From Mesaphorura yosii (taxonomy: Eukaryota > Arthropoda > Collembola > Poduromorpha > Tullbergiidae), in assembly GCA_009869945.1 (NCBI GenBank), contig WIXG01000363.1, positions 1 to 64,000 of the forward strand: 64,000 nt of DNA, given 5' to 3'. Positions 44,794-56,300 of the stretch are shown here, piece after piece (within the stretch, counting starts at the first letter, position 1; every line of letters begins with the position of its first letter). Under the pieces are notes generated by a model that saw nothing but the letters and a program-made list of their open reading frames with translations, did not search any database and was not told the origin of the DNA. Made by a program: the position numbers and the translations under genes.

Positions 44794-46458
44794 TCAGAAA
44801 ATAGATTTTCTAGATTTGGCTCTCGCCGCGCTCGCTGCGAGAAAAGAGTGTGCGTCCGTGTCGAGAGAACCTGAGACAGAGAGCCGTGCGCCCTGCTGCG
44901 AGGTGGAGGGCCGAGGACTTCGAGGCAGTGCTGCAGTCAGGAGGCTCACGCCGAGATCTTGACTCATCCGCTGCTGATGAAACTGCTGGAACGTCGATGC
45001 TCGGCGTTCGGCGCCCGCCGCAGCTGTGCCCGTGCCAAGCAGTGGGCTTGTGTTCATTTGAATTGACGCGGAGCGACCGCCGCTGGCGGGAGTGACCGTG
45101 AACGTGGTTTCAGGGCCCGACGTGGCTATTGGACAAAATATGTGAAAAAGCTATGAATTTTGCGAATTTGCGCTGCAAAAAGAAGCGAGTGGTCGAGAAG
45201 GGCTTGGCATACATTGGAAAATGGCTCCGCTTCCACCCAAACTTCCGGCTCCGCTGCTGCCACCGTGCATGGTCGTCCGCCGTGCTCTTTTGGCTATCAG
45301 ACAGAATGGACAGCAAAAGCAAAGCATGGTCGTGAGAAAGATGAGGATGAAGAAACTTATTGCCAGTCCGCCCAGGAATAAGAAGAGCCTGCAAGCCCAC
45401 CGAACAATAATGCCTGATAACAAGTGAAGGAAAAGGAAACTTTACATAGACTTTGCGTACCTGAGCGATTTTTCATAATCCTCATTGGCTTTGGTCTTGT
45501 CCTGGTTGAAGTAGCCACCGCTGGAGCTGGAACGCTTTTCACGAGTACGCGTACGCGTACGACGAGTAAATATTTGAGCCGTTGTGGTCTGGACCGGGAC
45601 TGGAGCACCATCGTCATAACCGTGGTCATAAATATCATTATCGCTCGTGCTGGTGAAGCTTTCACTGTCATTCAAGTTAAGCTCGTGTATGCCGCGGTTC
45701 CGCTGCGACTTTCCTCTGCGTCCTGGATTCACCGAGTTTCCATTTGTGGATTCTCTGCCACCGAGATCATGAATAATTGATGAAGATTTACTGACGATGG
45801 TTCTCCATCCTTTTGTTTTTGCAAGTTCACGACTGCGGGCACGCGCACGGGTAGGAACATTCTCTTCGTCCTGCTCTGAGGCTGTTTCCAGTCGATGCTT
45901 TTGTTCTCGGGCTTGTTTTGATGTTATGGGAGATGGAAAGGTTCTTGGAAACGAAACATCAACAGTAAGATTCTTGCTTCTGTACTTTGCTTTACTTTGT
46001 GCTTGTGGAACATCTCGAAAACGACGTGTACTTGTACTTGTATTATTTACACTTCCATGTCTTACCCTACTCGTGTTTGTGCTTACACTTTGATCAGGAT
46101 ACAATAAAACCGTGGCACTACGACTACTTCCATTATTGTGCTTGTTCTTGGTCCTCCAGAATTGCTGTGCTGATGGTTCTGATAGGATCAGGTCGTGAAA
46201 TAGTGATGGCAATGGCGGAATTGAATTAAAGGAGATTGAAATTGGAATTCGATCAGTAACACTTTCACTTTCACTCGTTGTACTTGATTTACTATTAATA
46301 TTTACTGCTCCGTCTGCGGTTACGACCCGCGCCCGCACGAGATTTTCATTGCAAATCAATACCAGCAGAATCTGGAGAAATAACGCAGGGCTGATGATGA
46401 GCAATAACGTATGTAGGATCCAATTAGCATGATTAACAGGAGCACCATGGCGCACCAT
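44794..46458 (-). CDS. Signal-peptide membrane protein with juxtamembrane Cys cluster, family unknown
   Basis: Three exons are proposed: about 45465-46458, about 45232-45417 and 44794-45120. Exon 1 starts MVRHGAPVNHANW with a long hydrophobic signal (ILHTLLLIISPALFLQILLVLIC) and encodes a Ser/Thr/Arg-rich ectodomain of about 300 residues with many N-glycosylation sites and dibasic sites. Exon 2 carries the transmembrane helix (LFLFLGGLAISFFILIFLTTML) followed by CFCCPFCLIAKRARR. Exon 3 encodes a Ser/Ala/Thr-rich cytosolic tail. Exons 2 and 3 join in phase. The apparent exon 1/2 junction does not: the donor CTCAG|GTACGC leaves two bases where the transmembrane frame needs one. Exon 1 may use another donor, or one base may be missing. 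Layout resembles the two smaller type I proteins here. Confidence 0.45.
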
Positions 46459-49025
46459 CTTCGTTGGTTCGTTGTGGTTTATTTACTCAGGCGCTGGATT
46501 CTTGATTCACGACTCACGATTTGCTGTAAGCGTTGATGTTGATGATTCTGATGATACACGTTCTTTCATGTCTCGGATCTCGGGAGCCCACTTTCACACT
46601 TCAGCACTTCCCACACCGTGTAATTAGTATTTATTTAACCACACACAACATGCGAGCTGGAAACGAGGAGAACGTGCACCTGCACAGTTGATCATGCGGA
46701 AGTTGAGGATGGGAAACAGGAACCCATTCAAGACTCCAGAACAACTCAAACCCTGAGATCATGAGATTTACTCGCACTCCTTCAGCGGCTCGGATGCTGC
46801 GATACAAATCTGTAGAACTGAAAATATGTTGTTACAGTTTCCACCACCTTTCTTCTGTACCTTCCTATCTCGGTTCTTTGCATTCAGTCCACGTTCCGTC
46901 GATTTCCACGTGTAAGGTTTTAAGTTTTCACTTTCCAACTCAACAAGCTAGAAGCTAGCCTAACACGTGCGATTTCCATTTCCATCTTGCTAATTAAGTA
47001 TGCTTCACGCCTACACTCACACTTCGGAAGTAATGATCAACTGATCGATGCTGACTTGCTGACTTGAACTTTCTCGAATTTCCCAGGGCCAACTTGGCCA
47101 ACTCGGCCAACTTTGATGGATGTTTTCAAAATCCCATGTCGAATGTTGAAAAATGAAATCCTTACTTCTGTCCAGTCACTGCCAAGCAAGGGCCAAGAGA
47201 ACACTACAACTTAAACACAGCGAAACAGCGAATCAAGTGTCTAGCATCCTGTGTCCAGAAAAGGAAATGAATGAAACTCATTCCAGCGTGGAATTGGAAT
47301 CCGAATCCAGAGAATTTCCAGGAATAGCACGATACACGAGAACAAAAACCGCACAATAAGCGCAATTTAACAGCACAATGGATATGAAATGAACTGCGAA
47401 AACTCTTCAGGAGCGTTGGCGTCAGTGTCAGCCAGCCAAGCCATCAGTTCAGCTCTTCAACTCTTGAATGACTGAAAGATGAGCCCCCTCCAGTCTTTCT
47501 TCAGCGAGCAGCAGCAGAAGCAGCAGCAGATTCAGTTTCAGGCTCTGTTTCAAAGCTCGAAGCCGCAGCCAGCAGCGGCTTTCTCTTCAGAAAGGGTGCA
47601 TCACAGCAACGGTAAAGAGTAAATATGATCTTGGATCTTGTCAATGTTGCGAGTACGGACGTGGGCTGCGAGCTAAAAGTTGCAAATAGCAAATTCCATT
47701 TGACGCGAGCTCGAAAGAGAAGTGAATCAACATCGGCATCAACAACGCTCCACGTGACGCCTTGCTAAAATTCAATCCACCTGCTCTGCTGAAGTTCGAA
47801 AGCCCTTTCTCGGTTCTTCGTTTACGTTTTCGATCTTGTCTTGTCCAATTCTTTTCATCTTTCATCTCCGCTCCGCTTCCGTCGCGTACGCGAATTACGA
47901 ATGCGAAGGGCGAAGCATGACTTTAAAAGATGAAAAACATCATTTTTAAACTTTATTGAAAGACTTTCTCCGTACTTGTGTCGCTTTGCTTGCTGCTTCT
48001 ACTGCTGCATTGCAAGTGTTTCCTTTTCAGTGGAGGCATTCTCCTGGAAAACTCCAGCTCCAGCGCCTCGATTCTGGTCCTTCTTCCATGAAATCTTTTG
48101 AAGACGTCCGTGTACGCACAAGAACGCGTCGCGTCGAAATTCCAAGTCGAGACTCGGAAAAGGGAAGAAAGCGATTCGATAATAATTATGTGTACACAAG
48201 AAGAATTGAAAATCTGGGACTCTTGGCCTGGCCCGGCTTTCGCTGGTGGGTAATGGAATTGTAAGACGCATTGCCTTGCATGTAGGAAAGAAAATGAAGA
48301 GCCGATCTGCGCTGCCTTCAGGCTTCTGCCGCGTAAAACGTAATAAGTTGACATTGTTTCTTAAAACAAAAGCGCTTGTCACCGCGCCGCGCAAAAAAGT
48401 GTGCAGACGAGACACGGCACGCGAGAAGGAGAAAGTCATCATTAATCAACTCATTTTAACAGCTGGAGACCATCTCACTTCCTTTGCCTTTCGTCGCTAG
48501 AACTTTCCCTTTGAACGCTGTCATCCGTCAAGTCAAGAACTCTATTGGCTCTTTTTCAGAAATAAGCGCGTAATTTATTAACATCCATAAACTCTTACAC
48601 AATTAATTAACAGTGCTCTGGTTAATCATTCATTAGCAAGTCCATGACTTGCCAAACTAACTTAACCTAATACTTAATCATTAATCAATTAACATGCGGG
48701 TCGATAGCATGCATCCAATCCACAATTACTAAAATAAATAGACGGTAGACGCTAATCTCAATTTTTTCCATTCCAACTCGTTGATTGGCTGATTTTTGAA
48801 TGGAGAACTCACGGAAGGCTGCTGCTGCCGGCCCTCGGATCACAATTTGCAAACTACAACATTCATTTCACATTTTCACAATTGATAAGAGTATAAGAAT
48901 ATAATTGGAATAATTCAGACACTCTATGCCATGTCGTTCTCAAGCTCAGCCAAGCATAATTCGTAAGTAAAGTACTATCAAATAATTTCTTCCTCGCGTC
49001 TGCGTCTGTTTTCTGAGTCTTTTGC
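46459..49025. other. Gene-poor region
   Basis: No gene could be supported on either strand. It contains a short CAG/CTG-rich run at about 47504-47532 and scattered chance frames. It covers the 5' flank of the membrane-protein gene and the 3' flank of PAIP1. Confidence 0.45.
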
Positions 49026-51175
49026 CTAAGATTTTGATTTTTGTTCCTGTTCCCATAAAAATTCGTCGTACGCTGCCTGAACATCGTCGGGCTCATCATC
49101 AAGGAAGATCCCGTTCTCGTCATAGTCTTCGTCCCAATCTTCATCGCTACGGGTAGAGAAAGCACAAAATTAGTCTGTCTCACACGCAATACGTTTTTAA
49201 CGTATTGTATCGCATACTGCAGCTGCACGCTTACAATTCGTCAGGCAGTTCATAAATTGGGTAGGTGTCCACTTGTGGAATGCTTGAAGTTGTGACTCCT
49301 CCCGCCGCCGCGTGCGGCTCTTCGGGCATATAATCCCAGTCTCGTTGCCGTAACTTCTCCAGGTTCTCGATAATGGCTACCGAGGTGGGTGCGACGGTTT
49401 TAGAAGTCTTTTCTTGCTCCAGCTCATTAAAAATGTTGTTCATATACTCCTTTATTTTGCCTTGAGGGTCTGAATTGTGCTCAAGCTGCCATCCGACAAG
49501 CTACAAGGAAACAAAATACTTTGGTACCCGTTTCTACACGGCACATGTCCGACAGCTGGCGTATGACTGTGCATTTACCTTGAGCACTTGGGCGACAAAC
49601 TTGACATTTTCCGAACTTCTTGTCTTGGCGAGGGAATCCAGCAACTCCACAACTGCCAACCCAATTACAGTATAATTTTCGAACACGCCGTTCTTCTCGA
49701 CTTTCAGGTTCATGAAGAGTTCGCCAAAGAATCGAGTGAAACCGTGAACGTCGGATGGCAGAGCTGCAGCCGAATTACCGTTTCTGTTCTTGAATTCAGT
49801 AACAATAACGGCAAAGCGCTCACTACAACTAAAAGATAGAACAGGCACGTTTGTTATGTAGGTCATAGGAGTAATTTGGGCGTTCATTTTGTATTTTGTA
49901 TTCTGTTTCCTACTTGTTCAATAAAATATGAAGGAACTTCTTTCCCTTGACCTCAACGCCTCCTTTAACGAGTTCCCCACACATTCGAGCTCCAAGGTAC
50001 GTGAAATTCATGTGAGCAATGCTCTAAAAATATTTTTAAAATGCATGCGTATTGAATTAACAGATCAGTTTAGTTACCAAAATTCATTCGACTTACCTCA
50101 GTGATTATCATGGTCGCGATGGTTTGCAGTGTGTCTGCGTCATTTAAGTACGAATGCAGCATTTCAATTGTCTCTTTGATCACATAATCAAAATCCGCTG
50201 GCGTTTGCTTCAACTGGCTGATTGCCTCTGATACTACATCCAGAAGAAACCCATTTTTGACCTCAGATGGTAAATTCTCAAAATCATACTCAGTTTGGTA
50301 AGGATAATCAGGGTTCACGGGATAACCTTTCAACTCCTCAACACTGTTATAATTATTCGGACTCGGATATGTGGCAGTCTTCAGAGATAAGGAGGAAACT
50401 TTAGACGTCAAGCTACCAACGTTAGCACCTGCGGAAAATCCACGTGGAACGAATTCTTTCGCATGTGGAGAAAAAATTATCGGTTTAGTTGCAACGTTAT
50501 ACTTTGGAGGAAGAACGTTATTAGGATTAACACCTGGACTGTCGCTAGTTTTGGTCCTTGCTCCGTCAACAGCGTTGCCGCCTGCATGGTCTTTCTCCTT
50601 TGGATCCATCGATTGTCGTGGTTTGTGCTCAGCTGTAACGATAGATGAAATCAGTTGAAACCCCCTAACTGACCGTAATAACTTGGAAGTTTGCAAGTTA
50701 GGTTAAGTGTACCTGAACTCGAAGGATTATTCCTTTCAGTCACAGATTCGACCAGTGCTCCATCGAATGTACCGTAATTCTCGTTCTTCAGCAGAGCGCC
50801 TAAAACTTCTGGAGGGACAGCAGCCAAATTCGGCTGTCTCAATGGGACTGGATTACCGGCGCCTGAAGAAATCCAGTGAGATGATGACTGTCCCGATTCT
50901 GATTGTGTCTGACCTCCACTTCCACCAACTGAATTCAATCTAGACTCTGTTCGTAATCTTGCCTCTTCCGTTTCGTCACCAATTCCTTCCGGTATCTCTT
51001 GCACGAGTCGGGTGTCAGTGTCGTTGAAGATATTTGACGCTTCGTATGTGTCTAATTTATTCAGTAATTGCTCAGCAGTAGAAAATGAACTTGTGGCATC
51101 GTGAAACTCTGGTTGGCGTAAAGAAGACGACGGGACACTTGCACTTGTGCTGATATCATGGTTAATATTGTCCAT
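49026..51175 (-). CDS. PAIP1: PAIP1-like poly(A)-binding protein interacting protein, copy A
   Basis: Six exons (50713-51175, 50097-50632, 49914-50023, 49579-49828, 49235-49500, 49026-49146) join in frame to 581 residues. I start at ATG 51175. The N-terminus is Ser/Gln-rich. A PAM2-like motif, FSPHAKEFVP (about 215-224), would bind the MLLE domain of PABP. The MIF4G domain spans about 285-500: LKQTPADFDYVIKETIEML, SIAHMNFTYLGARMCGEL (compare SIPNFSYMGARLC in human PAIP1), FTRFFGELFMNLKVEKNGV, LVGWQLE. The acidic C-terminal PAM1-type motif GIFLDDEPDDVQAAYDEFLW binds the PABP RRMs. PAIP1 bridges PABP and eIF4A/eIF3 to promote cap-dependent translation in the cytoplasm. Confidence 0.88.
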
Positions 51176-51936
51176 TATCACGTCACGCTATGATGATATT
51201 ATCTCGGTGCTGATTAAGGAGTCAGCTTGCAAATCTTGAAGTTGGGTAAGGCGTTCAGTAATCAATTGACACAATTGATGTAGTAATCGGTGCGGCGGTC
51301 GGTAGTATGCAAATTAATCGTCTGGATTTAAAATTGAACTAAAATCAGCATGCAGGAACAGTAAATACTAAACTAAACACAAACTAAATTAATCAAATCC
51401 AAACCCAATCTAGCTCAACTCCAACTCCGGATTCGATCATATCAACTGCGTACTTAGCTTTGTTTATGTTCACAATTCCATTTCAAAACAGGTGGCAGGA
51501 AAGCTTTTGCTTGCGCGTGAGTGCTCTCAACCAGCGCAAATGCCACTGCCAGCTTGTCGCAGCTACCCGCAAAAAATCTGCAATAAGCTACCAATTTGCG
51601 AATTCCAGCCAACAATGACTAAATCAGTCAAGGCCAAAATACAAATGAATGAGAGGCACAACCGCTAAACTCTCGATAAGAACCACGTACTTTATTGAAT
51701 AATAATCAATTTATTACTGGCAGCTGCTTTTTATTTAATAATACCAAAATGAATACATGAAATCAAATTATTTCCTTAGTCGAAGTTGTCGAAGCCCAGA
51801 GCGCCTGGCTGACTGTCGTATACATGTTTATCTTTTAGTAATCAGCTATTGCTTCTTTTCTTTAATAATCCATTAGGCGTTGGTGTGGAGCTAACAGCTG
51901 AAAAGGTTCTGATAAAATGCTGCTATGCTGCAGGAG
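51176..51936. other. Spacer between the two PAIP1-like genes
   Basis: Contains the copy A promoter and the copy B 3' flank. A short direct repeat (AAACTAAACACAAACTAAATT) lies near 51370. No gene. Confidence 0.5.
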
Positions 51937-53318
51937 TCAGGCACATGAGCCCGATCCGGATCCGTCGGTTGGATCTCGAGAAGTGCTTGTCTGCGGCTGC
52001 GGTTCTGCTTGTGCACCTCGAAGGAGATGGCGCTTCTCCTTCAAATCGGCCATAAATTCGTCGTACGCGGCTTCAACAAAGTCTGGCTCGTCGTCGAGGT
52101 AGATTCCCTCCTCCTCACGCTCTTCACTGGTGTGATAAGGAATTAAAATCAGAATAATGACGACGATTATGAACTATTTAGTCAGGATATAGGTCGCTTC
52201 CATTCACTTACAAGTTGTAATAGCTCAAACTCTCCAGGTAGTACTCATAGGGCAGTTCGTAAACATGATCGGGGCTTTCAGGTGGATCTGGATCTTCTTC
52301 CCGATTTGCCATAATCGGAGCGCTGTTTTCAACATGGTCCCATCCTCGTCCCCGGAGCTGTTCCAGTTCTTCTATTATAACCATTGAAGAGTATGAAATA
52401 CCCTTGGATACTTTCTCATTTCGAAGTGCTCTGAAAATGGAGTCTAAATTGCCCTTTAGCATGCCATCTTCGTCATTGGCGTTATCTAGTTGCCATCCAA
52501 TGAGCTGTAACGTACAAAATAACTTTCCGAATTTGCAAATGAAACCATGAAAGAATAGCGAATACCTTTAAGATGTGCGAGACAAACAATATGTTATCGC
52601 CGTTTTTGGTACCGCAGAAATAGTTGAGCAGTTCTTGAATCCCCAATCCAACTACGGTGTATGCATCGGCTTCCTCTCTTTTCTCAGTCTTCAAGTTGAG
52701 AAACATTTCGGCGAAGAATCTGGTAAATCCACGGATTTCTTCAAGAGCTTGCGGCTTCCCTTCTTGGAACTTGTATTGCGTGACCATCTTGGCGAATAGC
52801 TTGTTGCAACTGCAAAAATTAGTGAGAAGCCTTTGATTAGCTGAAAATGAAGTTTCAGGGAAAGTTATAGTTGAAGCAACTTACAATTTCAACAGAATAT
52901 CCTCAAAGCGCGCATCTCCCACTTGAAGTCCGCTCGCCATCATTTCATGACACAGCCTCGCTCCAGTGTAAGCAAGATTCGACGTTGTGATCGCCTGCGC
53001 GGCACAAGCCAACAACTTCTTGAGATATGCGTAGATGGATCAAAGATCAGTTAAACTTACCTTTTTGACGACCATACCCGCAATCGCGTGCAACGTGCTC
53101 GAATCATTGACGTTTATCTGGAGCATGACGACAACTTCTTTAGCAATGTAGTCAAGTTCAGCCGGATTATTGGCCAGATGGTCGAGGAACTTGGAGAACT
53201 TCTTGAGGACTCCAGCAGCTTTGCACTCCGTCTGAAATGGATTGAAAAGCCCAAGAGTTGTACCACCTCCAAGAGCCAGATTGTCCACTCTCGGTGACGG
53301 CAGTCTGAAGGTACCCAT
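51937..53318 (-). CDS. PAIP1-like protein, copy B, lacking the PAM2 region
   Basis: Five exons (53061-53318, 52885-52994, 52566-52809, 52212-52504, 51937-52126) give 364 residues. Intron positions and phases match copy A exactly from the MIF4G domain onward; the shared exon before it is 110 nt in both. MIF4G landmarks: LANNPAELDYIAKEVVVML, SNLAYTGARLCHEMM, RGFTRFFAEMFLNLKTEKREE, LIGWQLDNANDEDG. The PAM1-type acidic motif is kept (GIYLDDEPDFVEAAYDEF), followed by an extra 40-residue Gln/Ser/Gly tail. Only about 30 residues precede the MIF4G domain, so the PAM2 motif of copy A is absent. It may bind PABP through one site only, or act as a competitor (inference). An unannotated upstream exon cannot be excluded. 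Confidence 0.8.
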
Positions 53319-56300
53319 CTTTTGCTAATTGACATCCAAATACAATAAGCAACGGGTCAGTAATCAGTTTGTCGTCCGATCATGTTCATTCCTCTCCGTG
53401 GCAGCGTATGGACTTGAGTTAATTAACCGTCTCACCTCAGTTCCAAGATGCTTTCTTCAGACTTCAACGTATCTTCCAGTGATTTGATAACTAATGAACG
53501 ATAAGACAGCGATCAATCAAACGCAGGAACGACAACAACAATCAACGAGTCAACCACAACAACCAACCACGTGCTCAACAATGCATCTCAGAACTCAGCA
53601 CGAGAATGTGAACGAAATGACGAAACGACAAAAGGAACCAAGGCCTCTCAGATCAGATGACTCATCAGATCCTTGTAGTGCCCATGGTGAAAAATGATTG
53701 CGATCTGACTCTATCACGCTCAGGCTCCGTTTACGGATTTCATAACGCTTCAAATTACGAAGCGATGACTTGAGGATCAAGAAGAACGTTCCAATGATGC
53801 GACCATGCTGGATTTGTTAACGCTGGCTGCGATGTCATAACCGAGCCGGTGAAATTCATAAATTGAAAGATTACGAGATCTGGAAAGTCTGGATTCGCAA
53901 ACTGAGATGCGTAACGAGTTTTTCGAGAGCAGCGTACAAGTTTCATTCATTTCATAAGCAGAGTGCGTGTGGTGACTCGACAGTCGACTGCCGACGCGAC
54001 TCGTTTTTTATTTCTGTTTCCAGGCTCGGTTCTCAGCTTTGTAGGTCAAATTAAGAACGAAATTAATTGCAACCATAAACTTAAATACACGCGTGAGCGT
54101 GAAACTGCTTGACTGCTGCGGCTCGACTGGAACATTGTTTCAACGTCTGCAAGGATTGCATTGCACGCGCTTACATAACAAAATACAGGCAAGCCCAAAG
54201 CTCCAGCGCAGCGCAGTGCTGAGCTTTTATCAATTAAAATCGCTGGAGTGGGCAGTGCCGATGCTGAGCGCCGTGATTTATTATCCAGACTGCCAAAGAG
54301 CAGGCCAGCTTGTCTGTCTACGCAATCTCACATTGCAGGTGTCCCAATTTAATTTTTATGGCCACGAGTACTCGACGCAAGCGAGGCACCGAGCCAGACA
54401 GCTTGACGACAGAGCAGGACAGCCTCGTCTACTCGTCCCCGGTCTCCCAGCTCCAGATGTACACGTACACTGTACACGTTTGTCTTGGGCGAGACGCAAC
54501 ACTGCGTCTGTGACTGGAATAAAAAAAGATGAAAACATACCACGCCATGGGCAAACTAAGATCCGCGTCAACCATTCTTCATTCATTCATTCAGTGGGGC
54601 CGGACTCACTGAAAGCGAAAAAAAATTCAGAGAAAGCCATTTTGAGTTAATTGCAGGTTTTCCAGTCACCTTTCACGCAAATGACGAAGAAGCCGACTTA
54701 ACCGACACTCGTGATGCTGTCCCGTGCTGCTGGATTGTTGGATGCTAGAATTCATTGAGAAGTACTCGAATCTTAAACTTGGCCACAAGAAAACGCTGGC
54801 ATATCAGTCTGGTCTCAAGTGTGTACTTTTGTGCGTAAGCGACAGCGGTACAGCACCCTGCTGGGCGCTGTCGTGTTCGTGTTGGGGTGGGTGTGTGATC
54901 GTGATCACATTTAATTACCGGTCGATGTTTATGTGTGTGAGTATGCGGCTAATCAAGTCAGAGCAAAAAATAGACTCAGGCTCAGATGACCACGGATCAG
55001 CATCAATTAAATGCAAAAAGCAGATGAGAAGCAGATGGTTCGAGATTGCAATTGGTATTAGCAAATTAATTGTGACAAAAAATATTGTAGGCCATGGTCA
55101 ACTACTCTACAGCCATACCTAAGCACGAGAAGAGTATGTGTGGCATATGCTGCTCGTATACAATGTAATTGTAATTGTCACCTGTCCCAGTGCTGTGCAT
55201 GCACTTGTTTTGTGTTATCATTGTCAGAATCTCATCGCATCAATTCATTTGCCCTGCTTGAGAATTACATGCAGAATGAAAAAGGAACGAGCTTTGGGTG
55301 GGGAATGCCAATTTGTGCATGATTAAGCTCTAATTTGCTCGTAAATACAAATTCTAATGAATTTTTCCTGCTAATTTGCTGCGTTGTGACGCAAAGGCAA
55401 GAATCATAATCAAAAGCATAATAAATCATATTTTATGAACGAGTAACATGCGTCCAGGGTTTCTAGTGCGTCGATTGTTGCAGATTTCACTTTTCCCAGT
55501 CCGTACGTCAATTAGGGCAATGGCACAGAGGAGAAAGGCATTCAGGCATTCGGGCCAGTAGGATACAGAATCCTCGGATCCAGCGCCAGAAAATTAGCAT
55601 AAAATCATCACAATTTAGAATTTTATGACCGGATCTGTGACATGAATGCGTCAAGAAGTTGGTGAAGACTTTTTATGCCTTCATCATTCTTCAATTCGAC
55701 CTTTTTTTTAACTTATAGCTTCTTGTGGCTCTGCTGTAAATTTTCCAGCGTCGTAAAAAAGTACTTTGCATCATTGTTTACGGTTAATTACAGGTTGGCA
55801 CTATCAGGTTGCCGGCACCTGACCATTTTCTCGCTAATTTTGCTAATTTGTCATCCGTGCAATGCATAGATGTGCACTTGCCAGGCCAGGGAATTCCCAT
55901 TATCCGTGTTTATCATTCAGGCAGTAACGGCAACGGGACGCGTGCGTGTCCGGCAGGCGCAGTTTGCTTAATTGAGTATTGAAATTGCATTGGTCAAGTA
56001 CCTAAATCTTGGCACGAAATCTTGTAAATTGCCCTGAACAGGATGCCCAGAAATTGGCCGGGCTCTGTCAACGGTCAACGCGCAAAAAAAATTCAAATTC
56101 ATAAATGCACGAACCGCCAACAAAATATTGGCAAAAACTGGATTTTCACATGCAAGATGCAAAACAGCTCCACGATCGATGAAGTCCAGGGCGCAAGAGG
56201 ATCGCAAAAGAGCTGGAAAACGCGGAGAATTTTTTGGACCAGGAGCAGCGTCCCAAAGCGTATACACCAATTTGTCAATTTGCACGTATTCGAATTCCGA

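Noticed and set aside
45110-45400. Frame through the transmembrane exon reading HYCSVGLQALLIPG
   Set aside because: It fits the upstream donor phase but gives no membrane helix and does not join the downstream exon; the hydrophobic frame with the Cys cluster does.
47953-48442. Overlapping frames on both strands near 48 kb
   Set aside because: No splice context, no recognisable domain, and composition like the surrounding non-coding DNA.
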